Source of the DNA: DATARH01 sp036008175
GTDB taxonomy: Bacteria; Pseudomonadota; Alphaproteobacteria; ATCC43930; CGMCC-115725
NCBI GenBank assembly: GCA_036008175.1
Contig: DASYOB010000062.1
Location: 37,918 to 101,917, forward strand
DNA length: 64,000 nucleotides
Reading direction: 5' to 3'
Shown piece after piece: positions 26,482 through 34,086 of the stretch; the first letter of the stretch is position 1; each line of letters opens with the position of its first letter. The notes beneath the pieces are model-generated. The model was not told where the DNA came from. It worked only from the letters and a program-made list of their open reading frames with translations, and made no database searches. Position numbers and translations under genes: made by a program.

Positions 26482-27806
26482 GCCCCTCGCGGCCAGACAC
26501 CGACACGATATACGCCCCGGCGACCGCGGCGGGGCGCGCCGCGATTGCGATCATCCGCGTTTCCGGGCCCGAATCCAGGCCGGCGCTGCAATCCCTGATC
26601 GGCTCCTTGCCGCCGCCCCGCGTCGCACGACACGTCCGCGTGCGCGATCCCGAGACCGGCGAAACAATCGACGATGCGCTGGCGCTGTGGTTTCCAGCGC
26701 CCCGCAGTGTCACCGGCGAGGACGTCGCCGAGCTGCACCTGCACGGCAGCCGCGCCGTCATCGCCGCGAGCATGGCGTTGCTGGGTCGGTTGGGCTTGCG
26801 CCTCGCCGAGCCCGGCGAATTCACTCGCCGCGCTTTTCTCAACGGCAAGCTCGACCTGACTCAGGCCGAGGCCGTCGCCGACCTCGCTGCTGCCGAGACG
26901 GAAGCCCAGCGCCGGCAGGCTCTGCGCCAGCTCGAAGGCGGGCTCGGCTTGCTTTATCGCGGCTGGAGCGAGCGGCTGCTGCGGCTGCTGGCACATCTTG
27001 AAGCCGCGATCGATTTCCCGGACGAGGATCTGCCGCCGGAGATCGAAGCGCGAGTCGCCGCCGAGAGCGCGGGGCTGCTCGCCGAGATCGACGCCCATCT
27101 CGCCGACAATCGGCGCGGCGAGCGGCTGCGCGACGGTATAGCCGTCGCAATCGTCGGCCCGCCGAACGCCGGCAAATCCAGTTTACTAAATCAGTTGGCC
27201 CGCCGCGAGGCCGCGATCACCTCGCCGATCGCCGGCACCACCCGCGATATTATCGAGGTGGCGATGGACCTCGCCGGCTATCCGGTCGTGCTGGCAGACA
27301 CGGCGGGGTTGCGCGACAGCGCCGATGTCATCGAGCAGGAGGGCCTGCGCCGCGCCTTGGCCCGCGCCGAGGCGGCGGAATTGCGCCTGTTCGTGTTCCA
27401 CGCGGGTCAGCCAGAAGACGCCGAAGGCGTCGCCGCTTGGCCGGGTCTCGACACCATCCTCGTCGCCAACAAGATCGACCTGGCCCGAAGCGGCGAGCGG
27501 CTGCCCCCCGGGGCGCTTGCCATCTCGGCGCTGACCGGCAAAGGCCTGCCGAACCTGATCGAGACCGTGACGGCCCGAATCGCCGAGCGCTACGATATTG
27601 CTGCGCCGCTGCTGACCCGGGCGCGCCACCGTGAAGCGCTGGAGACCGCCGCCGCCGCGCTGCGCCGCTCGCTCGCCGCCGGTCTGCCGGAGTTGCGCGC
27701 CGAGGACCTGCGTCTCGCCTGGCGCAGCCTCGGCCGGATCACCGGCCGGGTAGATGTCGAAGATCTGCTCGACGTGATCTTCGCCGATTTCTGCCTCGGG
27801 AAGTGA
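26478..27806 (+). CDS. mnmE: tRNA-modification GTPase MnmE, apparent CTG start
   Basis: With MnmG, this protein makes the carboxymethylaminomethyl group on U34 of several tRNAs. The 442-residue frame has the formyl-THF-binding N-terminal domain (DTIYAPATAAGRAAIAIIRV), a helical domain, and an inserted G domain. The G domain has GPPNAGKSSLLN, GTTRDIIEV, DTAGLRDSADVIEQEG and ANKIDLA. The terminal FCLGK carries the conserved Cys. No ATG, GTG or TTG exists in frame between the upstream TAA (26427) and a TTG inside the conserved core (26607). CTG 26478 overlaps the ferredoxin stop (CTGA) with GGAG 5 bases upstream and gives the normal family length. Confidence 0.9.
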   Translation: MSPSRPDTDTIYAPATAAGRAAIAIIRVSGPESRPALQSLIGSLPPPRVARHVRVRDPETGETIDDALALWFPAPRSVTGEDVAELHLHGSRAVIAASMALLGRLGLRLAEPGEFTRRAFLNGKLDLTQAEAVADLAAAETEAQRRQALRQLEGGLGLLYRGWSERLLRLLAHLEAAIDFPDEDLPPEIEARVAAESAGLLAEIDAHLADNRRGERLRDGIAVAIVGPPNAGKSSLLNQLARREAAITSPIAGTTRDIIEVAMDLAGYPVVLADTAGLRDSADVIEQEGLRRALARAEAAELRLFVFHAGQPEDAEGVAAWPGLDTILVANKIDLARSGERLPPGALAISALTGKGLPNLIETVTARIAERYDIAAPLLTRARHREALETAAAALRRSLAAGLPELRAEDLRLAWRSLGRITGRVDVEDLLDVIFADFCLGK

Positions 27807-27813
27807 CCGACGG

Positions 27814-27829
27814 TGTTTCACGTGAAACG
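27814..27829. promoter_or_regulatory. parS: parS centromere site (15 of 16 bases)
   Basis: TGTTTCACGTGAAACG matches the ParB-binding consensus TGTTTCACGTGAAACA except for the last base. The 14-base palindromic core GTTTCACGTGAAAC is exact. It lies in the mnmE-mnmG gap, 9.5 kb from the origin candidate and 2.5 kb from parA. Confidence 0.9.
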
Positions 27830-27867
27830 CTCGACACCATCCTGCGGTATTCCTACATTGCGCCGCC

Positions 27868-29745
27868 ATGAATGACATCACGGCAAAGTATGACGTTGTT
27901 GTGATCGGCGGCGGCCACGCCGGCTGCGAGGCGGCGGCCGGAGCGGCGCGCATTGGCGCCCGCACCGCGCTGCTGACGCACAGCCGCGCGACGATCGGCG
28001 AGATGTCGTGCAACCCGGCGATCGGTGGCTTGGCCAAGGGCCATCTCGTGCGCGAGATCGACGCGCTCGATGGGTTGATGGGCCGCGCCATCGACCGTGC
28101 GGGCATCCAGTTCCGCATGCTGAACCGCAGCAAGGGCCCGGCCGTCCGCGGTCCGCGGGCCCAGGCCGACCGCAAGCTCTATCGCCGCGCGATGGCCGAG
28201 CTGCTGACCGAGATCCACGGCCTCGACATCGTCGAAGGGGCGGCCGAGGACCTGCTGCTAGACGATAAAGGGCGGGTGCGCGGCCTCGCCCTTGCCGACG
28301 GCAGGCAAATCGCCGCCGGGCGTGCGGTGCTGACCACCGGCACGTTTCTCGGCGGCCTTATTCATATCGGTCAGGAGAAGATCCCGGCCGGCCGCGGCGG
28401 CGAGGCGCCGTCGCTCGGCCTGTCGCGGACCTTGCGGCGCTGCGGCTTCGCCCTCGGCCGCCTGAAGACCGGCACACCGCCGCGTCTCGACGGCAGCACC
28501 ATCGATTATGCCGGGCTCAACATCCAGCCGGGCGACAACCCGCCGGCGCCGTTCTCGTTTCTGACTGGTACGATCACCACGCCACAAATCGTCTGCCACA
28601 TCACCGAGACCAATCCGAAGACGCATGCGGTGATCCGCGGCAATCTCGGCCGCTCGCCGCTTTATGCCGGCGACATAACCGGGGTGGGCCCGCGCTATTG
28701 TCCGTCGATTGAGGACAAGGTCGTGCGTTTCGCCGAGCGCGAGCGGCACCAGATCTTTCTGGAGCCGGAAGGCCTCGACGACGACACGATCTACCCGAAC
28801 GGGGTCTCGACGTCATTGCCGCGCGAGGTCCAGGCGGCGTTCATCGCCACAATCTCCGGCCTCGAAAACGCGGCGATGCGGCGGCCCGGCTATGCGATAG
28901 AATACGATTACGTCGACCCGCGCGAGTTGCACCCGAGTCTGGAGACAAGGCGAGTGCCGGGGCTTTATCTCGCCGGCCAGATCAATGGGACGACAGGGTA
29001 CGAGGAGGCCGCGGCCCAGGGACTGATTGCCGGGCTGAACGCGGCGCTATCGGCGGGCGGCTCGGAACCGATCGTGCTCGACCGCGCCGATGCCTATATC
29101 GGCGTGCTGATCGACGATCTGGTGACGCGCGGCACCAGCGAGCCATACCGTATGTTCACTTCGCGCGCCGAATACCGGCTGATCTTGCGCGCCGACAACG
29201 CCGATCAGCGGCTCACCCCCATCGGCCTGTCCCACGGCGCGGTCGAGGCCGGGCGCGCCCGCGTTTTCACGACCAAGATGACGGCGCTCGACGATGCGCG
29301 CCGGCGCGCCGCTGAATTGCGGCTGACCCCGACCGCGTTGCGCCACCATGGTATTTCGGTCAATGCCGACGGCGTACCGCGCTCCGCCGCTGACCTGCTC
29401 ACGCTACCGGGCATCGACGTCGCTCGACTCGCCGCGATCTGGCCCGAGCTGGGCGCGATTTCGCCCGACATCGCCGAGCAGCTGGAGATCGACGCACGCT
29501 ATGCCGGGTATCTCGAACGGCAGGCGCGCGACATCGCCGCGTTCCGCCGCGACGAGGCACTGCTGCTTCCGGAAACGCTCGATTATGGAGTGGTCGGCGG
29601 CCTTTCGGCCGAGATCCGCGGCAAGTTCGCTGCGGCGCGGCCAGCAACCTTGGGCGCCGCCGCCCGCATTTCCGGCGTGACACCGGCGGCGCTGGTGGCG
29701 CTGCTGCAATATGTGAAGCGCCGGCCGGAACCGCGCGCGGCGTGA
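27868..29745 (+). CDS. mnmG: tRNA uridine-5-carboxymethylaminomethyl modification enzyme MnmG (GidA)
   Basis: The FAD-dependent partner of MnmE in wobble uridine modification. The 625-residue product starts with the dinucleotide motif DVVVIGGGHAGCEAAAGAAR. It contains MSCNPAIGGLAKGHLVREID, GTFLGGLIHIG and AGQINGTTGYEEAAAQG. The C-terminal helical domain (DYGVVGGLSAEIRGKFAAAR, then ISGVTPAALVALLQYVKR) contacts MnmE and tRNA. Its stop overlaps the rsmG start as GTGA. The mnmE-mnmG-rsmG-parA-parB order is typical next to alphaproteobacterial origins. Confidence 0.97.
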   Translation: MNDITAKYDVVVIGGGHAGCEAAAGAARIGARTALLTHSRATIGEMSCNPAIGGLAKGHLVREIDALDGLMGRAIDRAGIQFRMLNRSKGPAVRGPRAQADRKLYRRAMAELLTEIHGLDIVEGAAEDLLLDDKGRVRGLALADGRQIAAGRAVLTTGTFLGGLIHIGQEKIPAGRGGEAPSLGLSRTLRRCGFALGRLKTGTPPRLDGSTIDYAGLNIQPGDNPPAPFSFLTGTITTPQIVCHITETNPKTHAVIRGNLGRSPLYAGDITGVGPRYCPSIEDKVVRFAERERHQIFLEPEGLDDDTIYPNGVSTSLPREVQAAFIATISGLENAAMRRPGYAIEYDYVDPRELHPSLETRRVPGLYLAGQINGTTGYEEAAAQGLIAGLNAALSAGGSEPIVLDRADAYIGVLIDDLVTRGTSEPYRMFTSRAEYRLILRADNADQRLTPIGLSHGAVEAGRARVFTTKMTALDDARRRAAELRLTPTALRHHGISVNADGVPRSAADLLTLPGIDVARLAAIWPELGAISPDIAEQLEIDARYAGYLERQARDIAAFRRDEALLLPETLDYGVVGGLSAEIRGKFAAARPATLGAAARISGVTPAALVALLQYVKRRPEPRAA

Positions 29746-30395
29746 TCCCTCTGGGTCCCGAGGGCTTTGCCGAGCTGACGAGTGTTTCACGTGAAACACT
29801 GGCGCGGTTTGAAGCCTATGCCGAGCTGCTCAAGCGCTGGTCCGGGCGCATAAACCTGGTCAGCGGCAACGCGCTCCACGACCCGTGGCGCCGGCACTTT
29901 CTCGATTCGGCGCAACTCCTCCCGTTCCTTCCGAGTAATGCGCAAAGCCTCGTCGATCTCGGCAGTGGCGCCGGCTTTCCAGGGCTCGTGCTGGCAATCC
30001 TGGGCGTACCGGGGGTTGCGCTAGTCGAGGCCGATGCCCGCAAATGCGCGTTCCTGCGCGAGGCGGCGCGAATCGCCGCAGCGCCGATTACAATCCACAA
30101 CACCCGCGCAGAGGCGATGACGCCCTGCCCAGCCGATGTGGTGACCGCGCGCGGCTGCGCGCCGCTCGACCGGCTTCTCGTTCTCTCGCAATGGTTTATC
30201 GGCCCAAAAACGGTGTGCCTTTTTTTGAAGGGAGCGGGCGTCGCGGAAGAATTGACCGCGGCGCGCCGAGCCTGGACAATGACCGTCTCGCTTCATCCCA
30301 GCCGGTCTGATCCCCGCGGTGCCATTCTTTCCTTGGAACAAATCGCCCCCAGACGAGACGGATGGACAGGCGGCGCTGAAGTCGGCCGCGCTTAG
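29742..30395 (+). CDS. rsmG: 16S rRNA (guanine527-N7)-methyltransferase RsmG (GidB)
   Basis: Methylates G527 of 16S rRNA; loss causes low-level streptomycin resistance. The 217-residue Rossmann methyltransferase has LVDLGSGAGFPGLVLAILG (SAM motif), VEADARKCAFLREAAR, and the later ARGCAPLDRLLVLS and LFLKGAG. The N-terminal coding sequence SVSRETLAR contains an exact parS site, a known coincidence in this gene. The start is GTG at 29742, overlapping the mnmG stop. Its 3' end overlaps parA by about 77 bases if parA starts at its first available codon. Confidence 0.95.
   Translation: MIPLGPEGFAELTSVSRETLARFEAYAELLKRWSGRINLVSGNALHDPWRRHFLDSAQLLPFLPSNAQSLVDLGSGAGFPGLVLAILGVPGVALVEADARKCAFLREAARIAAAPITIHNTRAEAMTPCPADVVTARGCAPLDRLLVLSQWFIGPKTVCLFLKGAGVAEELTAARRAWTMTVSLHPSRSDPRGAILSLEQIAPRRDGWTGGAEVGRA
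29781..29800. promoter_or_regulatory. parS: parS centromere site (exact), inside rsmG
   Basis: TGTTTCACGTGAAACA (29783-29798) is a perfect 16-base parS, and flanking bases extend it to a 20-base perfect palindrome. It lies in the rsmG coding region, 0.5 kb before parA. It is the second site of the pair that ParB would load on. Confidence 0.95.
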
Positions 30396-31218
30396 GGCGA
30401 CAGCGCAGGCGCTGAGTGCGGCGCGATCGGGGCATGTCATCGCCATTGCCAACCAAAAGGGCGGTGTTGGCAAGACGACCACGGCAGTCAATCTCGGCGC
30501 AGCCCTTGCGGATGCCGGGCGTCGCGTCTTGGTCATCGATCTCGATCCGCAAGGCAATGCCAGCACCGGGCTTGGCGTTGAGCGGCAGACGCGGCCGGTT
30601 ACCACCTACGACCTGATGGTTGGCGAGTCCGGGCTCGAAGAAGCCATTGTCACGACCCCCGTGCCCCGATTGTCGCTGGTTGCCGCCTCCCCGGATCTCG
30701 CCGGCATCGAATTCGAGCTGACCGGCCGCGAGCGCAGGGAATTCCTATTGTCCGAGGCCATCCGCAGCCGGGTGGCCGGGTTCGACGATGTTCTGATCGA
30801 CTGCCCGCCGGCACTCAACCTGTTGACGATCAATGCCTTGGTCGCTGCCGATCGGGTGCTGGTGCCATTGCAATGCGAGTTCTACGCGCTCGAAGGCCTG
30901 ACTCAGCTGATCGGTACGATCGAACGGGTGCAGCGTGGGCTGAACCCGCGCCTCGTGCTGCAGGGCGTGGTGCTGACGATGTACGACCGCCGCAACAATT
31001 TGTGCGACATGGTCGCCAAGGATGTTCGCGGCCATTTCGGTGGCAAGGTCTACAACACGATGATCCCGCGCAATGTGCGTATCTCGGAGGCGCCGTCGCA
31101 CGGCATGCCGGTGCTGGTCTACGACCAGCGCTGCGCCGGGTCGCAGGCTTATCTACAGCTGGCCGCCGAGATGCTGCGCCGAGGCGCGCCGAAAGCGACT
31201 GCCGGGGTATCGGCATGA
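30319..31218 (+). CDS. parA: Chromosome partitioning ATPase ParA
   Basis: A Walker-type ATPase that drives segregation of the ParB-parS complex over the nucleoid. The 299-residue frame has an Ala-rich N-terminal extension, then IAIANQKGGVGKTTTAVNLG (deviant Walker A), VLVIDLDPQGNASTGLG and VLIDCPPALNLLTINALVAA. YALEGLTQLIGTI and the DNA-binding C-terminal region (VRISEAPSHGMPVLVYD) follow. The only in-frame canonical start before the P-loop is GTG 30319, which overlaps rsmG by 77 bases and has no Shine-Dalgarno, so the exact start is uncertain. The stop overlaps the parB start (ATGA). Confidence 0.95.
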   Translation: MPFFPWNKSPPDETDGQAALKSAALRATAQALSAARSGHVIAIANQKGGVGKTTTAVNLGAALADAGRRVLVIDLDPQGNASTGLGVERQTRPVTTYDLMVGESGLEEAIVTTPVPRLSLVAASPDLAGIEFELTGRERREFLLSEAIRSRVAGFDDVLIDCPPALNLLTINALVAADRVLVPLQCEFYALEGLTQLIGTIERVQRGLNPRLVLQGVVLTMYDRRNNLCDMVAKDVRGHFGGKVYNTMIPRNVRISEAPSHGMPVLVYDQRCAGSQAYLQLAAEMLRRGAPKATAGVSA

Positions 31219-32099
31219 GCGACGGTGCCACGGGGCGCGCCAAGCGGGCGCCGCTCGGGCGCGGTCTCGCTGCGCTGTTCGGCGAGACCGGCGCCAAGGT
31301 CTCGGCCGATGCCGGCGCGGCACGCTCGGTGCCGATAGAGACGATCCGCCCATCGCCGTTTCAGCCGCGGCATCATTTCGGCGAGGAGGAGCTTGAGGGT
31401 CTGGCGCTATCGATCCGCGAAAAGGGCATCGTGCAGCCTTTGCTGGTCCGGCCGGTAGAGGATGCACTTAGCGGTTCGGAGGCCAATTTCGAGCTGATCG
31501 CCGGCGAGCGGCGCTGGCGCGCCGCACAGCGGGTGGGGTTGCACGAGGTCCCGGTGGTGATCCGGTCGCTCGGCGATTCCGAGGCGCTCGAAATCGCGCT
31601 CGTCGAGAATTTGCAGCGCGAGGACCTGTCGCCGCTCGAAGAGGCCGAGGCCTACAGCCGCCTGATGCGCGAATTCGACCGCAGCCAAGCGAGCCTTGGC
31701 GAAGCGGTCGGCAAGAGCCGCAGCCACGTCGCGAATACGCTGCGGCTGTTATCGCTGCCGCCGCCGGTGCGGCGGCAGCTCGAAGATGGCATGCTGTCCG
31801 CCGGCCACGCCCGGGCGCTGCTTGGCGCGCCGGACCCGGCCCTTCTTGCCGGCGAAGTCGTCCGCCGCGGCCTCAATGTCCGCGCAACCGAGGCGCTGGT
31901 CCGCCGTCACGCGGCGCAGCCTCGCATGCGAGCACCGCGCCCGCGCGATGCGGACACAGCAGCGCTCGAAAGCGAGTTGGGAGCCGCCTTGGGCCTGCGC
32001 GTCACACTCAAAGCAAAACAACGCGGCGGCAGCCTGACCCTGCATTACACGAGCCTCGACCAGCTCGACCGTGTCATCTTCCTGCTGCGACGGGGGTAA
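31215..32099 (+). CDS. parB: Chromosome partitioning protein ParB
   Basis: A CTP-dependent DNA clamp that loads at parS and stimulates ParA. The 294-residue protein has the ParA-interacting N-terminus (RAPLGRGLAALFGE), the CTPase/ParB-N domain (SPFQPRHHFGEEELEGLALS, then the phosphate-binding GERRWRAAQR) and the helix-turn-helix domain (SLGEAVGKSRSHVANTLRLL). A linker and dimerisation tail ending LHYTSLDQLDRVIFLLRR complete it. The ATG at 31215 overlaps the parA stop. Both its parS sites lie within 3.5 kb upstream. Confidence 0.96.
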   Translation: MSDGATGRAKRAPLGRGLAALFGETGAKVSADAGAARSVPIETIRPSPFQPRHHFGEEELEGLALSIREKGIVQPLLVRPVEDALSGSEANFELIAGERRWRAAQRVGLHEVPVVIRSLGDSEALEIALVENLQREDLSPLEEAEAYSRLMREFDRSQASLGEAVGKSRSHVANTLRLLSLPPPVRRQLEDGMLSAGHARALLGAPDPALLAGEVVRRGLNVRATEALVRRHAAQPRMRAPRPRDADTAALESELGAALGLRVTLKAKQRGGSLTLHYTSLDQLDRVIFLLRRG

Positions 32100-32242
32100 G
32101 TGCGATTGCAGAGATCAACGGCCGCCGCCTGGTCCTGTAGAGTTAAAGTAGAACTATCGTCCAGTATTTCCCTCAGAGGGATCTAACCGGATCATCATCA
32201 AAATCATCCTGTTGGCTCGATAAACCAGAACAGGAGATCTCG

Positions 32243-32503
32243 ATGAAAAGCGCTCTGTTGGTCGCAGCTGCCGGTTTCGCGGTTGTTGCCGCTGGATTTT
32301 CCGGTGTCGCCGAGGCGCGATGCTTGCGAGTCGGGCATCACTGGTCCTGCGGACATCACCGCCTGCACTATGGCCATCGGCTGCATTACCGATCGTGGGC
32401 GGCCGGATACGGCTATGCCTATCCCTATTACTACGGCTTGAGCTATCCATACTCTGGGTCGAGTTCACTCGGGCCGCGGCCGAATGGCGGCAACGGACCT
32501 TAG
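32243..32503 (+). CDS. Small secreted His/Tyr/Gly-rich protein
   Basis: An 86-residue product with a clear signal peptide (about residues 1-26, MKSALLVAAAGFAVVAAGFS, with cleavage near AEA-R). The mature part of about 60 residues is rich in His, Tyr and Gly (GHHWSCGHHRLHYGHRLHYR, YAYPYYYG) and has two Cys. AGGAGA (32230-32235) precedes the ATG at good spacing. I do not recognise a family. The His/Cys content suggests metal binding or an outer-surface role, which is inference. It follows parB after 143 bases and overlaps the convergent holA end by 4 bases. Confidence 0.75.
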   Translation: MKSALLVAAAGFAVVAAGFSGVAEARCLRVGHHWSCGHHRLHYGHRLHYRSWAAGYGYAYPYYYGLSYPYSGSSSLGPRPNGGNGP

Positions 32504-33525
32504 GCTTGGGCGCTGGCTGTCCTGGCGGTATCCAGCATCGCAGCCCGGCACAGGGTCTCTGCCGGCGAGCCGGTCAGCTTCATGCGGAATTCCGCATCGG
32601 CGACGCGATCGAGCGCGTCGCGCAGGCGTACCTCGCTCCAGCGCGAGAGCTGACGGCGAAAGCTGTCCTGCTGCTTGAAGAAGATCGGCGGGCGGGCATT
32701 GCGGATCGCCTCCTCGATCGAGCCGCCGCCGCGCATCCGCGTCGTCAGCCGGTGCAGCCGCTGTAAATGCCGCAATAAGGCCCGAACGACCGACACCGGC
32801 GATTCACCTTCCTGGAATACCCGCGCAATGGCTCGGTCGAGTGCGGCGGGGTCGCCTTCGGCGGCGGCGAGCACGGCATCCTCAAGCGACAGCGCAGCGC
32901 TGTCGGCAACAACGGCGCGCGCATCGTCAAGCTCGATCCGCCCGTTATCGCCCGCATAAAGCGTCAGCTTTTCGAGCTCGGCGCGCGTCAAGAGGCGGTC
33001 GCCGCCGAGATGCTCGACGAGAAATTCGACCACGTCGCGACCCGCGGTGATGGAATGGGCGGCGAAAGCTTCGCGGATTACCGCCGCGAGATCGCGCGCC
33101 GTGTCGGAATAGCAACCGATCGCGGCCGCGTGCGCCGAATCGTCGAAGGTACGACGCAGCGACGAGCGGCTCGGTAGATCGCCCGCTTCGACGACGACGA
33201 GAGCGTCGCTGCGCGTTTCCGCAAGAAATCGACCAAACAACGGTGCCAGCGCGTCGCCCGCCTCACGTATCCGCACGACACGTCGCCCGCCCATCAGGCT
33301 GATTTGTGCCGCCTCATCAGCGAGCCGCGCCGGATCGGCGGCAAGGATCGCAGCCGAAAGCTCGGCGACCCGGAACGGGTCGCGCAGATCGGGGCAGACC
33401 GCCCGCGCCACCGCTTCGGCGCGCTCGCGGACGAGACCCGCATCCGGGCCGTAGAATAGAACCGCGCGGATCTCCGGATCGGGCCGGCGCAGAAAGCTGT
33501 CGACCCGTCCGGCACCAAGTTTCAC
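32500..33525 (-). CDS. holA: DNA polymerase III delta subunit
   Basis: The clamp-loader subunit that opens the beta clamp during replication. The 341-residue product has the AAA-like N-terminal domain (AVLFYGPDAGLVRERAEAVA, ISLMGGRRVVRIREAGDAL), with VVEAGDLPSRSSLRR. Domain II includes LTRAELEKLTLYAG and domain III includes SVVRALLRHLQRLHRL. The delta subunit has no working P-loop, and none is seen. The start is GTG at 33525, overlapping the frameshifted lptE stop as GTGA. The order leuS-lptE-holA is conserved in alphaproteobacteria. Confidence 0.92.
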   Translation of the reverse strand: MKLGAGRVDSFLRRPDPEIRAVLFYGPDAGLVRERAEAVARAVCPDLRDPFRVAELSAAILAADPARLADEAAQISLMGGRRVVRIREAGDALAPLFGRFLAETRSDALVVVEAGDLPSRSSLRRTFDDSAHAAAIGCYSDTARDLAAVIREAFAAHSITAGRDVVEFLVEHLGGDRLLTRAELEKLTLYAGDNGRIELDDARAVVADSAALSLEDAVLAAAEGDPAALDRAIARVFQEGESPVSVVRALLRHLQRLHRLTTRMRGGGSIEEAIRNARPPIFFKQQDSFRRQLSRWSEVRLRDALDRVADAEFRMKLTGSPAETLCRAAMLDTARTASAQA

Positions 33526-34074
33526 GGCGTGCCGGCCGGCTTCGTCTCAGCAGCGCGGCGCTGAAAGAACAGCGTAAGCCGGGTCAGCATATCGCGACGC
33601 AGCTCTTCGACCGCGCGGGTGCGGGCATCGTCTTCGGCGACAAGGGCGGCATATTCGTTGGCGACGATGTCAAAGGATTCGGCGACGTGGGTTGTGGTGC
33701 TCAACAGCTGCCGCGCTGGATTTTGAGTCAGACAGGATAAACGTTGCGGTGGCGTCGAGCTTGCCGCGCGTGCCGATCCCGGTCGACTGAACGCCGAGGT
33801 CGGAGCGCACCGTGGTCAGGGTCGTGCGCAGGAGATATCGCTGCGGTGTCGGTATCCCTTCAGGGTTCAACGAATTGCGCAACGCCAGCTCCAGACGCTG
33901 TCCGATCCTCTCGGGAATCGCTACGACCCGGACCGCGCGCAATTCATCGTCGGCTGGACCGGTCTCGGGATCTGCGTAAAGCGGGGCCCAGCCGCAGCCC
34001 GCAAGCAGTCCGGAAGATGCAAGCGCGCAGAACAGCCCGAAAGCCCAGCCGAGCACAATGCGCCGCTCGGTCAT
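33522..34074 (-). pseudogene. lptE: LPS-assembly lipoprotein LptE, interrupted by a frameshift
   Basis: LptE plugs the LptD barrel that inserts LPS in the outer membrane. The first frame (34074 to 33670) gives a lipoprotein signal with lipobox LLAGC, GWAPLYADPETGPADDELRA, LALRNSLNPEGIPTPQRY and KLDATATFILSDSK, then stops early. From about 33725 the family C-terminus continues in the other frame: PARQLLSTTTHVAESFDIVA and VEELRRDMLTRLTLFFQRRAA. One extra base near the AAAA run at 33721-33727 explains the break. It may be a sequencing indel, since LptE is normally essential. The first frame has an intact start, and leuS ends 12 bases upstream of it. Confidence 0.85.
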
Positions 34075-34086
34075 CTTTGCCTCACT

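Noticed and set aside
26607..26609. TTG 26607 as mnmE start
   Set aside because: It would remove the conserved N-terminal folate-binding segment.
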